Positions 17,501 through 25,029 of a DNA stretch of 64,000 bases are shown here, piece by piece; the stretch's first letter is position 1, and the number at the start of each line of letters is the position of its first letter. This stretch comes from CAIZGX01 sp044239865 (GTDB taxonomy: Bacteria; Bacteroidota; Bacteroidia; Flavobacteriales_D; Sanyastnellaceae), in NCBI GenBank assembly GCA_044239865.1, contig JBIIAO010000001.1:186001-250000 (forward strand), written 5' to 3'. The notes under the pieces were generated by a model. It searched no databases and was not told the DNA's origin. It saw only the letters and a list, made by a program, of their open reading frames with translations. The translations under genes were made by a program, and so were the position numbers.

Positions 17501-18955
17501 ATAAAACTCATTGTTCGGAAAACCAAATCGGAACTCTCTTCCTTTCTTTCCAATGTATTTGGATGGGGTGCTTACTTTTTCACCTTCTTTAACACAGATC
17601 AGAGCGTCTTGCGCTTCCGCATCACTCTTTTCTGTATAGTAGCTATTGTTGGCAGCGAAGTATTTCACGTTGTGCTTTTCGCAGAACCGAACGAGCGTTC
17701 GGTTAACGACTTGCTCTTCTTCCAATCCGTGGTTATTCAATTCAGCATAGAAGTCTTCACCAAATTGTTCCTTCCAAAAAACAAAAAGTTCTTCCGCTTT
17801 CTCTTCACCAATATTCAAAATGGTTGAAGGTATTTCACCCCAAAGTGAACCTGTGCAAAGGATGAGGCCTTCTTTGTGTTGAACAAGAAGGTCTCTGCTA
17901 ATGCGCGGCACGTAATAGAATCCTTCGGTATAGGCTAGCGAAGAAAGCTTCGATAGATTCTGATATCCCTTGAAATTTTTCGCTAACAATACAACCGGAG
18001 AACCATCGTCTTTCGAAGAACGGTCGGTGTGATTTCGACACAAATTCAGTTCAGCACCTACGATTGGTTTAATTCCTTTTTTATGGGCGGCACTCACGAA
18101 GTGAAACGCCCCCATCATGTTTCCAGCATCTGTTACTGCAACTGCTGGAGAGCCCATGGCGAGTGATTTTTTAATCAACGCGTCAATAGTTGTGGTGCTC
18201 TGAAGAATGCTGTATTGTGAGTGCACGTGGAGATGCACGAATTTCTGATTTTCGTTTATATCAACTTCTGAAAGCGTTTCATCAGGCGTCTGATTGTCAG
18301 TTTTTTCTGATTTGAAATTGCTGTCTTGTAAAATGGGTGCTTCGTATATGACATCACTTTTTGCAACACTGTTCGCACTTGGGATAACCCCAATTCGAAT
18401 GAGTTCGAAAAAACATTTTCCTGTGGCATCAACGTCGTATGCCGCGTCGTGCGCCTCTTCAAACTTTACATGAAATAATTTTTCGTGAAGTTCTGTAAGC
18501 GTGGGCCATTTGAATTTCCCACCTCTTCCGCCAGGAATGGCGCAAAAATCAGTTCCAAATTCCTTGGTGTCCATGCTCGACATTTGCTCGAGCACGTTGG
18601 TTCTTCCTTCACGCAGGAATTCGCATCCGACAATGTTTATATCGAATTCAATGTTGTGTCCAGCAACAAATTGTGTTTGAGCAAGAGCCTCTTCGAATTG
18701 ATCCAAGCATTCACTCAGTGGAATACCTTCTTTCGTAGCGCGTTCAGTAGAAATGCCGTGAATCTTTTCTGAAGTATAGGGAATCGAAAATCCGTTCGGC
18801 TGAACAATGATGCTTCCTTGCGAAATTAAATTTCCACGCTCGCCATGCAGCTGCCATGCCAATTGTACAAGCCTCGGCCAATTGTTAAAATCGGTTAAAG
18901 GCGCTTTGTAATTTTGAGGAAGGCCAGTGGTTTCTGTGTCGAAAATTAAATACAT
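14591..18955 (-). CDS. dnaE: DNA polymerase III alpha subunit with fused N-terminal proofreading exonuclease
   Basis: At 1454 residues this is longer than E. coli DnaE (1160) because a DEDDh exonuclease of the epsilon type is fused at the N-terminus (residues 1 to about 200): FDTETTG, HNIEFDIN and HDAAYDVDAT supply the acidic residues and His. A PHP domain follows (VHLHVHSQYS), then the polymerase core with GPGRGSAAGSAVAYCL and the catalytic aspartates in PDMDIDFED. The tail holds an OB-type domain. The PHP domain looks degenerate: the expected TDH is TDA, and the usual His in the NDVHY-like block is replaced in NNSYY. It is the chromosomal replicase; separate proofreading subunits may be unnecessary. 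Confidence 0.96.
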   Translation of the reverse strand: MYLIFDTETTGLPQNYKAPLTDFNNWPRLVQLAWQLHGERGNLISQGSIIVQPNGFSIPYTSEKIHGISTERATKEGIPLSECLDQFEEALAQTQFVAGHNIEFDINIVGCEFLREGRTNVLEQMSSMDTKEFGTDFCAIPGGRGGKFKWPTLTELHEKLFHVKFEEAHDAAYDVDATGKCFFELIRIGVIPSANSVAKSDVIYEAPILQDSNFKSEKTDNQTPDETLSEVDINENQKFVHLHVHSQYSILQSTTTIDALIKKSLAMGSPAVAVTDAGNMMGAFHFVSAAHKKGIKPIVGAELNLCRNHTDRSSKDDGSPVVLLAKNFKGYQNLSKLSSLAYTEGFYYVPRISRDLLVQHKEGLILCTGSLWGEIPSTILNIGEEKAEELFVFWKEQFGEDFYAELNNHGLEEEQVVNRTLVRFCEKHNVKYFAANNSYYTEKSDAEAQDALICVKEGEKVSTPSKYIGKKGREFRFGFPNNEFYLKDAQEMAQAFSAYPGALETTIEIADKCDGYKLDREILLPKFDIEESFISDYQTEIVSSLERLISQRNEKWIADGYDEERIAQEKEKLKTIAEQSAYLEHLAFKGATYRYGDFDDSIRERLQFELSVIEKAGYPGYLLIVEDFCNEARKMDVSVGPGRGSAAGSAVAYCLRITDVDPIKYDLLFERFLNPDRISMPDMDIDFEDEGREKVIEYVRNKYSRNAVAQIITYGTMAAKSAVKDAARVFDLSIGESEQLTKLIPDRASLSDIFNKEEKQLKDDFSSEEFERMQRMRLIATSTTPEGKVLRMAKILEGSIRNTGTHACGVIITPTDITNFVPVATVKDSDMWCTQFDNSVVEKAGLLKMDFLGLKTLSIIKNAIKLIKLSHNIDIDIDNIPIDDEKTYELFQRGETVAIFQYESEGMRKHMRDLKPTVFADLIAMNALYRPGPMEYIPQFIRRKHGLEKIEYDLPEMEDNLKETYGITVYQEQVMLLSQRLANFTKGQADVLRKAMGKKLIEELNKMKSLFMEGAIANGHPADKLEKIWTDWEKFASYAFNKSHSTCYAWIAYQTAYLKAHYPAEFMAATLSNSMSDIKGVTFFMEECKRMRIPVLSPDVNESLSLFSVNKAGAIRFGLAAVKAVGENAVESMIRERESKPFETVFDFLERVDDKATNKRVLESLAMCGAFDRFGITRSAYFGTDNKGEGFIDTLVKYARAARDGKNSSQASLFGEDSGVQIQPPSIPRVEPWDALTELSKEKDLVGMFISGHPLDDFALEIEAFCYPNSMEALENPEPNNGREISFAGIVKNVQHRMSQQGNPYGSFTLENGEGSHDFRLFRKDYMSFKAYMQDNFFLYVRGRFQKRRYGQNTEEKTEFQIAEISLLAEVKEKLGRYLTIGIDSEFLTEKTIEKLDELLVKNTGHAQLRIELKNGEDRVVLPSSERNKILVTKEIQNELEAIPGVYSISLSSR

Positions 18956-19004
18956 GGAAATTATTCAGATAGGAGCATAAATTTACTGCGTCCCTTCCGA
19001 ATAA

Positions 19005-20372
19005 TTAGCCATTGTGGAAATCTTTCCTAGGTGTTTTTTTGAACCACGAGGTATTTCGAAATACCAACATAGAAAAAAGTCCAAGACCCAGGAAATAGAC
19101 ATAGTCTGAGGTCCATATTATCGCAACATCTGCATCTGTGTAGAACGCAATGTAGAATGCGTAGGAGAGGTACAATACTGTTGTTCCAAGTTCAATGAAG
19201 AAGCCTTGAATGGTTTTACCTGCGCCCTCAACAGCGGCTAACAGAATGCTGGTTATTGCAAAAATGGAAATGGCAGGGAGGACGATGTACATGCTTTTTA
19301 CGGTGAGACGTGTTGTTTCTGCATTGGCATTGAAAAGGTGCGCAATGCTTTCCGGGTATAGCCACAAACCGTGTGTGAGGAGAAGAATGAAACTGAAGTT
19401 GAGAAGTGCAAGTCTTTTGATAACATGGAAAATTTCATGGCTGCGCTTTTCAGCAAGTAATCCAGATACATAGGTCTTCGTGGTACTTGAAAATCCCATA
19501 ACGCTTACCCAAGCAAGCATGTACATGTTTCGGACAATGAATGCGCTTTGAAACGAATCATCTCCTTTCTTTTCTATGAATGCGAAGAAGATGATCCAGA
19601 TGCTTAACGCAACAAGCATTTGCAGCATAATAGGAACGCCTAGGCGAAGGATTTCTTTTGTGTAATTGAATGGAACACGATATAAATTTCGGAAGAGTCT
19701 AACTTCCTTGTATTTCGCATGGAAGATGGTGTATACAAACAGAACGATAGCAGCGGCAGCTTCTCCAATGTTGGTTGCGATAGCAGCTCCACGGACTTCC
19801 ATTCTTGGGAAATTGAAATTTCCGAATATGAAGAGATAATCGAAAACGATGGTGAAAAGCGCCACTGTGAGCGTGGAATAGATCATACTTCGTGTAAGCG
19901 CAATTCCGGACCAAAAAGATTGCAGCACTTGAATGAAGGTGAAGAAAATAAATCCGTAGGCTCGCGTTTCCGCGAAAGTTTTCATGTAGTTTCTCGTCTC
20001 CTCATCTTCAATACTCCGGTCTAAAAAAGTGGGAATAAAAAAAGCTAAAACTAGAAATTGAATCACAACGATAAATGCACCAATGAATAATGCATTCGCA
20101 AAAACGGTAGGTATTTCTTCGCTTCGTCCTTCACCGCGTTTTCTTGCTATAAGTATTTGCGAGGCATTTGATAATCCAGCAGATAGCATGGCAAGAGCTA
20201 TGTAAATCAGTCCAACAAAACTCACTGCACTCATGGCCTTTCCATTCAATTGCGCAACGAAATAATTGTCTACGAGCACAACAATGAATTGCACGAAAGC
20301 TCCCATGCACAAGGGAAGGGCCATTTGCAATAGCGCCTTGTTGGAAGTGTTTAATGCAATTTTTTTAGACAT
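19005..20372 (-). CDS. MATE family efflux transporter
   Basis: The 455-residue inner-membrane protein has about twelve transmembrane helices in two similar halves, as in multidrug and toxic-compound extrusion antiporters. Characteristic blocks are LQMALPLCMGAFVQFIVVLVDNYFVAQL and SAVSFVGLIYIALAMLSAGLSNASQILIARKRGEG. Members exchange cationic or polyaromatic compounds for Na+ or H+; the substrate here cannot be predicted. The start at MSKKIAL (20372) overlaps the end of the trmH-like gene by 8 bases, so the two are cotranscribed; an upstream start would intrude far into that gene. Confidence 0.92.
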   Translation of the reverse strand: MSKKIALNTSNKALLQMALPLCMGAFVQFIVVLVDNYFVAQLNGKAMSAVSFVGLIYIALAMLSAGLSNASQILIARKRGEGRSEEIPTVFANALFIGAFIVVIQFLVLAFFIPTFLDRSIEDEETRNYMKTFAETRAYGFIFFTFIQVLQSFWSGIALTRSMIYSTLTVALFTIVFDYLFIFGNFNFPRMEVRGAAIATNIGEAAAAIVLFVYTIFHAKYKEVRLFRNLYRVPFNYTKEILRLGVPIMLQMLVALSIWIIFFAFIEKKGDDSFQSAFIVRNMYMLAWVSVMGFSSTTKTYVSGLLAEKRSHEIFHVIKRLALLNFSFILLLTHGLWLYPESIAHLFNANAETTRLTVKSMYIVLPAISIFAITSILLAAVEGAGKTIQGFFIELGTTVLYLSYAFYIAFYTDADVAIIWTSDYVYFLGLGLFSMLVFRNTSWFKKTPRKDFHNG

Positions 20373-21036
20373 GATTTTTGCTTTGCCATTCGGCTTCAAT
20401 GTGCTTCCACCAGTGTATGCTGTGTCGAGCCCATTCAAGTTTTAGCGCTAGTTTTTCTTGCTCACTCAATTGCCATTCAATTGAACTGCGGCGCAAGTTA
20501 GTGGTCAAATGCTGCAACGCAATGCTCGTTGCAGCAGAGACATTGAGACTTTCCGTAAATCCTTGCATGGGTATGTGCACGAGGACATCTGCCTGTTCAA
20601 CCATGTAGTCGCTGGCGCCGGAAAGTTCTGTTCCCATGACCAGCGCAGTCTTTTGAGAAAGGTCTAATTCAGCAAGTGGAATTGAGTTGCCGTGCAAATG
20701 TGTAACAGCCAAACGATAGCCTTTGCTTTTTAAATCACGAACACATTCAAAGGTATTGTTTCGTGTTGAATTATACCGGTGAAGGGATAGCCATTTCCCA
20801 GCGCCTTTTGAAATGCGTTGTAAATGTTGAAATGAATTTGTGTTTTCAATTAGATATCCGTCTTGAACCCCAAAAGATTCCATACTGCGCAGAATAGCGC
20901 TGGTGTTGTGCGATTGATAGAGATCTTCAAGAACAACAGTTAAATATCTTGTGCGCAGATTAACGACTTCGTCGAAACGTTGCTGCTTGAAGGGCGTGAG
21001 CGCTTCGCAAAAGAGATCGTATAATTCTTGACTCAT
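20365..21036 (-). CDS. TrmH/SpoU family RNA 2'-O-methyltransferase
   Basis: The 223-residue SPOUT methyltransferase carries the three SpoU motifs: NTSAILRSMESFGV near the N-terminus, ALVMGTELSGAS, and IPMQGFTESLNVSAATSIAL, which form the knotted SAM-binding fold. Overall length and the C-terminal WARHSIHWW extension resemble tRNA (guanosine-18-2'-O)-methyltransferase TrmH, so tRNA Gm18 is the likely target; rRNA cannot be excluded. The ATG at 21036 is chosen over a TTG three codons earlier. Its promoter box appears to lie inside the U-tract of the HU terminator. Confidence 0.88.
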   Translation of the reverse strand: MSQELYDLFCEALTPFKQQRFDEVVNLRTRYLTVVLEDLYQSHNTSAILRSMESFGVQDGYLIENTNSFQHLQRISKGAGKWLSLHRYNSTRNNTFECVRDLKSKGYRLAVTHLHGNSIPLAELDLSQKTALVMGTELSGASDYMVEQADVLVHIPMQGFTESLNVSAATSIALQHLTTNLRRSSIEWQLSEQEKLALKLEWARHSIHWWKHIEAEWQSKNHV

Positions 21037-21042
21037 GTTGTG

Positions 21043-21050
21043 CAAAAATA
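21043..21050 (-). promoter_or_regulatory. -7 box TATTTTTG for the trmH-MATE operon, inside the HU terminator tail
   Basis: The T-rich tail of the minus-strand terminator reads TATTTTTG, an exact TAnnTTTG match that ends 6 bases before the trmH-like ATG. Confidence 0.5.
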
Positions 21051-21052
21051 AA

Positions 21053-21074
21053 AAGGGCTGCCGAAGCAGCCCTT
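21053..21074 (-). terminator. Intrinsic terminator of the HU gene
   Basis: A 9-bp stem AAGGGCTGC/GCAGCCCTT with a 4-base loop, followed on the minus strand by TTTTATTTTT, lies 21 bases after the HU stop codon. Confidence 0.88.
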
Positions 21075-21094
21075 ATATTTTTCGAAACCGAAAA

Positions 21095-21367
21095 TTACTT
21101 CACTTTAGAAGATAACTCAGTACCAGCTTTGAACTTAACTACTTTCTTAGCTTTGATAGTGATCTCTTTTCCAGTTTGTGGGTTACGTCCTTTACGAGCC
21201 GCACGCTTTGAAGTAGAGAAAGAACCGAAACCAACTAGGGCAACACGGTCGTCTTTTTTCAATGCTTTTGTAGTCACTTCGATGAATGCATCTAATGCAC
21301 GCTTCGAATCAGCTTTTGTAAGCTTAGAAGATGCTGCGATAGCATCAATCAATTCTGCTTTGTTCAT
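21095..21367 (-). CDS. HU family DNA-binding protein
   Basis: A 90-residue HU/IHF-type nucleoid protein that bends and compacts DNA as a dimer. The N-terminal helices (MNKAELIDAIAASSKLTKADSKRALDAF) and the hallmark GFGSFSTSKRAARKGRNPQTG with the following DNA-binding arm are intact, and length equals that of canonical HU. It is a single-gene transcription unit with a strong TACATTTG -7 box 41 bases upstream and an intrinsic terminator downstream, consistent with high expression. Confidence 0.97.
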   Translation of the reverse strand: MNKAELIDAIAASSKLTKADSKRALDAFIEVTTKALKKDDRVALVGFGSFSTSKRAARKGRNPQTGKEITIKAKKVVKFKAGTELSSKVK

Positions 21368-21408
21368 TTTGTTTTGGTTTTTATAAATTAAACATTTGTT
21401 TGTTACTC

Positions 21409-21416
21409 CAAATGTA
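21409..21416 (-). promoter_or_regulatory. -7 box TACATTTG for HU
   Basis: An exact TAnnTTTG match on the minus strand, 41 bases before the HU start, leaving a normal leader. The remaining intergenic stretch to 21548 is AT-rich with no further feature that I can support. Confidence 0.6.
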
Positions 21417-21548
21417 AAAGAAGCTCATTCTAATTCGCAAGTAAACATTGAGGATTTTTGTCATTTTGTTGAAAAAAGCGCGTTGTTGTTCATAACCACG
21501 AGGTTTTAGTTCTGAAACGCCTTGATTTACTAGCTTGTAGCGTATGAA

Positions 21549-21570
21549 AAAGCCCACCTAAGTGGGCTTT
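21549..21570 (-). terminator. Intrinsic terminator of the APC permease gene
   Basis: The 9-bp stem AAAGCCCAC/GTGGGCTTT with loop CTAA is followed on the minus strand by TTCAT, 20 bases after the permease stop. The T-run is continuous with the stem. Confidence 0.85.
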
Positions 21571-21590
21571 AAGTCTTGAAATCGCAGATG

Positions 21591-22907
21591 TTATTTTGAT
21601 TTACTCCTTCCGTAAACGTAATAAACAACCGCGCCAACCGGAATAACCATAAGTCCGAAATACGCAGCAGGATCATCGCTCAGTGCATTTTTCACAATGA
21701 ACCAAGCCACTACTGCAATGAATAGTACAGGTAAAACAGGATAAAGTGGCGATTTGAAAATGCCATCTGTTTGTCCCATCTTTTTCATTCGGAAAACAAA
21801 TATTCCAGAGCAAGCCATAGCTAAGAAAAACCATTCCGTAATGGTTACATAAGTATAGAGCGCTTCGAATTTTCCCCAAACGAAGATGAGTACAATGGCC
21901 CAAGCCGATTGCAATAGAATGGCGTTTACAGGAACTCCGAATTTCGGATGTGATTTTCCGAACGCTTCAAAGAAAAGTCCTTCATTCGACATCTGTTGAA
22001 CAATGCGCGGTGTTGCTAGCACGTATAGCCCCGCACAACCAAATACAGAGAGCGCAATAAGAATTGACACAGCGAATGATCCACCCGGAACAATTTTCTC
22101 CATGGCATCTGCCGCTAAGGTTTTGCTATTCTGAATTTCTTCAATACTTAATACGTTCATATAGCCTATGCTCACCAATACGTATGAAAGGGTAACAACC
22201 AATGTTCCGAGTATAAGTGCAAGTGGTACGTTGCGCTTCGGATTCTCCGCTTCATTGGTTACGAAACTCGCGTAGTGCCATCCGGTGTATGACCAAAGCA
22301 CACCAACAAATGCTTTTGCCCAACCGAATCCTTGAGCTTTTTCACTTGTGAAAATTTCAGATACAGAAATACTGTTTTCGAAGATGTTATTCGTGCCCAA
22401 GAAAAGGAGCAAAATAAGTAGGCCATAAATACCAATGATTTTCATAACAGTTGAAACATTCGCAAACCATTTCGAGCTGTCTAAGCTAAACATGTTGAAT
22501 AAGGTGAGTATAACAATAGACGAGGCGGCTACTACAGGAATAAGCTGATCTGAAAAACCAACAATCTTTTGGGAGTAATCCGCGAATACAACAATTAACG
22601 CGGCAATAGTTCCCGAAGAAACCACTGTAAGTAAGCACCATCCGTATAAAAATGCGGGAAATGGGCCGAAGGCTTCTTTCAAGTAGGTATATATTCCACC
22701 ACCTTTGGGAAAGCGTCCACCCATTTCAGCATATACCAATGCGCCAATCATAGATACCACGCCCCCTGCTATCCAAAGCACTGTCATCCACATAGGGTCA
22801 GGCACTGCCTGAGCAATGCTAGTAGGGGTTTTAAATATTCCTGAGCCGATGGTGCTTCCAATGGCAATCATGGTTAGGGCGAAGAGCGAAAGTCCTTTTT
22901 TAGTCAT
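21591..22907 (-). CDS. APC family amino acid permease
   Basis: This 438-residue inner-membrane transporter has about twelve transmembrane helices and the APC signature IAIGSTIGSGIFKTP in the first unwound helix, followed by WIAGGVVSMIGALVYAEMGGRFPKGGG. The sequence is closest in pattern to the LAT/SteT-type amino acid exchangers, for example the WSYTGWHYASFVTNEAENPKRNVP block. It probably takes up or exchanges amino acids; specificity is not readable. It is monocistronic, with its own -7 box and terminator, and diverges from the DUF6913-dapA operon. Confidence 0.92.
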   Translation of the reverse strand: MTKKGLSLFALTMIAIGSTIGSGIFKTPTSIAQAVPDPMWMTVLWIAGGVVSMIGALVYAEMGGRFPKGGGIYTYLKEAFGPFPAFLYGWCLLTVVSSGTIAALIVVFADYSQKIVGFSDQLIPVVAASSIVILTLFNMFSLDSSKWFANVSTVMKIIGIYGLLILLLFLGTNNIFENSISVSEIFTSEKAQGFGWAKAFVGVLWSYTGWHYASFVTNEAENPKRNVPLALILGTLVVTLSYVLVSIGYMNVLSIEEIQNSKTLAADAMEKIVPGGSFAVSILIALSVFGCAGLYVLATPRIVQQMSNEGLFFEAFGKSHPKFGVPVNAILLQSAWAIVLIFVWGKFEALYTYVTITEWFFLAMACSGIFVFRMKKMGQTDGIFKSPLYPVLPVLFIAVVAWFIVKNALSDDPAAYFGLMVIPVGAVVYYVYGRSKSK

Positions 22908-22926
22908 AATTTGAGTTGAATGGTTT

Positions 22927-22934
22927 CAAATATA
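22927..22934 (-). promoter_or_regulatory. -7 box TATATTTG for the APC permease
   Basis: An exact TAnnTTTG match on the minus strand ending 19 bases before the permease ATG. Confidence 0.6.
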
Positions 22935-22978
22935 TTCCGCTTTTCAGCTGTGACGTTCGAAATATAGAAAAGTGTTCG

Positions 22979-22986
22979 TAAATTTG
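22979..22986 (+). promoter_or_regulatory. -7 box TAAATTTG for the DUF6913-dapA operon
   Basis: An exact TAnnTTTG match that ends 5 bases before the ATG at 22992. Confidence 0.6.
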
Positions 22987-22991
22987 TAAGA

Positions 22992-23546
22992 ATGAAGTTC
23001 GTAGAAAAAATAAAATTATCTGCTGGCAGACGTGCTTTGGGAAAATTGCCTGACGCATCGCGTATGCGTTCGGGTTCTAATTTTCATGATGCGCAATCTA
23101 TTGGAATAATGTACGTAGATGCCGACGAACGCTACTTCAATAAAATAAAAGCATTTGCGAAATATCTTAAAGATAAGTTTGGTGTTCGTCATGTGCGATG
23201 TGTTGGTTTCGTAAATGATTCAAATAAGAATTTACCAATTTGGCAATCACAAAAACTGGAATTCGAATATTTTACCAAGGATGATTTGAATTGGTATTTG
23301 CGTCCGGTTCAGAATGTTTCAAAGTTTATTAAGGAAGATTTTGATATTCTCATTGATTTAACCAATGGAGATCAAATTCCACTCAATTTTATATTCAAAG
23401 AAAGTAAGGCCAGAATGAAGGTGGGCCTCCGCGATTCCCTTGCAGCGCGTCAATGCGATTTCATGATTGATTTAGGAGACGCTCCTACCATTGACAAGTA
23501 TTTGCAGAATCTAGACATTTATTTAAGCAATCCTCAAATAAAATAA
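22992..23546 (+). CDS. DUF6913 family protein
   Basis: A 184-residue soluble protein of the DUF6913 type that is regularly found directly upstream of dapA in flavobacteria. Recognisable blocks are SIGIMYVDADERYFNKIKAFAKYLK, FDILIDLTNGDQIPLNFI and ARMKVGLRDS. The alternating strand-helix pattern suggests an alpha/beta fold, and the LIDLTNGDQIPLNFI-VGLRD arrangement loosely recalls glycosyltransferase-9-like ends, but no activity can be assigned. It lies one base from dapA, so the two are cotranscribed. Confidence 0.75.
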   Translation: MKFVEKIKLSAGRRALGKLPDASRMRSGSNFHDAQSIGIMYVDADERYFNKIKAFAKYLKDKFGVRHVRCVGFVNDSNKNLPIWQSQKLEFEYFTKDDLNWYLRPVQNVSKFIKEDFDILIDLTNGDQIPLNFIFKESKARMKVGLRDSLAARQCDFMIDLGDAPTIDKYLQNLDIYLSNPQIK

Positions 23547-23547
23547 C

Positions 23548-24438
23548 ATGAGAGAGAAGTTGAAAGGATTAGGTGTGGCAATGGTTACGCCTTTTCGCAA
23601 AGATGGTTCAGTGGATATTGCTGGACTTAAAAAATTAACGTCGCATTTAATTGAGGGAGGTGCCGATTATTTGGTGGTTCAAGGAACAACGGGCGAGTCG
23701 GTTACATTAACGAAGGAAGAAAAGAAAGAAGTACTCGATACTATATTAGAGGCCAACAACGGCACGAAGCCTGTTGTTTTAGGTCTTGGTGGAAATAATA
23801 CCTACGAGCTTGTTCAGCAAATGAGTAGAATGGATACAGAAGGGATAGATGCTATCCTTTCCGTGACTCCATATTACAACAAGCCGACTCAGAACGGCTT
23901 GGTTGAGCATTACAAAGCACTTAGCGAAGCAAGTAAAATTCCAATTGTACTTTACAATGTACCGGGAAGAACAGCTGTCAACATGCTTCCCGATACGGTT
24001 GCTCGTATTGCCTTTGAGTGTAAAAATATTATTGGAATTAAAGAGGCGAGTGGAAGCGTTGAGCAAATCATGAATGTGATTAACGTGACTCCGAAAGAGT
24101 TCATGGTTATCAGTGGCGACGACGCCTTGACATTACCACTTTTATCTGCCGGATGTGATGGAGTAATTTCTGTTGTAGGAAATGCTTTCCCGAAAGAATT
24201 TTCCCAAATGATTAACGCTGCGTTGAATAACAACTACGAAGAGGCAAGAGCCATTCATTACAAGTTGTTAGATTTAATTCATTTGTTATTTGCGGAAGGA
24301 AATCCAGCCGGAATCAAAGAAGTACTCGCTCACCTCGATATCTGCGAAAACTACCTTCGTCTGCCTCTTGTTCCTGTTTCGGAAAAGTTGAGTGATAAGA
24401 TTCGGAAATACCTTGTAGAGGAAGAGTTTATGTCCTGA
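23548..24438 (+). CDS. dapA: 4-hydroxy-tetrahydrodipicolinate synthase
   Basis: The 296-residue aldolase condenses pyruvate and aspartate semialdehyde, the first committed step to lysine and diaminopimelate. The Schiff-base lysine is Lys165 in IIGIKEASG; Tyr136 in VLYNVPGRT and the pyruvate-binding GTTGES block are present. Length matches the family. The last codons are unusual: the stop codon TGA is the loop of the first hairpin of the GAAT array that follows. Confidence 0.97.
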   Translation: MREKLKGLGVAMVTPFRKDGSVDIAGLKKLTSHLIEGGADYLVVQGTTGESVTLTKEEKKEVLDTILEANNGTKPVVLGLGGNNTYELVQQMSRMDTEGIDAILSVTPYYNKPTQNGLVEHYKALSEASKIPIVLYNVPGRTAVNMLPDTVARIAFECKNIIGIKEASGSVEQIMNVINVTPKEFMVISGDDALTLPLLSAGCDGVISVVGNAFPKEFSQMINAALNNNYEEARAIHYKLLDLIHLLFAEGNPAGIKEVLAHLDICENYLRLPLVPVSEKLSDKIRKYLVEEEFMS

Positions 24439-24547
24439 AGGACGAATGTGGCAGAGCCACTAATGTTGCAAAGCAACGAATGCCAGAGGCGAATGTGCTT
24501 AAGCACGAATGCAGCAGCGCTGCGAATGCCGTTGGCTAGGGGCTAGC
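24432..24547 (+). repeat. GAAT-linked hairpin array A (3' of dapA)
   Basis: Eight short inverted repeats follow each other across the whole dapA-smpB gap. In order the stems/loops are GTCC/TGAA/GGAC (24432-24443), GTGGC/AGA/GCCAC, GTTGC/AAA/GCAAC, GCC/AGA/GGC, GTGC/TTAA/GCAC, GCAGC/AGC/GCTGC, GCC/GTT/GGC (24528-24536) and GCTAG/GGG/CTAGC (24535-24547). Units are joined by GAAT or TAAT. The stop of dapA is the loop of the first hairpin and the stop of the convergent smpB lies in the last. Stem sequence changes between units while pairing is kept. I know of no named family that matches it. Confidence 0.9.
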
Positions 24548-24986
24548 GAAGTTTAGCTCTATCCGCTTCGCGTTTGAGGTCTTTGTCTTTAACGTCGGCG
24601 CGTTTGTCTCCAACGTTTTTACCTTTTGCTAAAGCGATATCTAACTTGGCCCAACCTTTTTCTGAAATGAATAAACGCATGGGCACAATGGTAACTCCAG
24701 TGTCTTTCAGCTTTCGCTTAAGACGATCAATTTCTGTTTGTTGAATAAGCAATGTCTTCACACGTCGTTCTTCGTGTTGCGCATAGCCTGCATTGCCGTA
24801 GTGAGCAATGTTCATGTTTAGAATGATGAGTGAATTTCCATTCAGTTTGCAATAGGCTTCAGCAATGTTTGCTTTGCCCGCACGAATGCTCTTGATTTCA
24901 CTTCCAGTTAAAACAATACCAGCAGTAAACTCCTCCAATATGAAATATTGAAAAAGCGCTTTTCTATTTTTTATCTCCACTGCCAT
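24543..24986 (-). CDS. smpB: SsrA-binding protein
   Basis: The 147-residue protein binds tmRNA and delivers it to stalled ribosomes in trans-translation. The conserved blocks ILEEFTAGIVLTGSEIKSIRAGKANIAEAYCK, the NMNIAHYGNAGYAQHEERRVKTLL segment and the basic C-terminal tail (KRADVKDKDLKREADRAKLR) are all present; length is near 150-160 as expected. The tmRNA gene is not in this window. Its stop codon falls within the terminal hairpin of array A. Confidence 0.97.
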   Translation of the reverse strand: MAVEIKNRKALFQYFILEEFTAGIVLTGSEIKSIRAGKANIAEAYCKLNGNSLIILNMNIAHYGNAGYAQHEERRVKTLLIQQTEIDRLKRKLKDTGVTIVPMRLFISEKGWAKLDIALAKGKNVGDKRADVKDKDLKREADRAKLR

Positions 24987-25029
24987 TTCGCGAATTTACG
25001 ACGGAAAGAGAGGAAAGAGAATGATGTAA

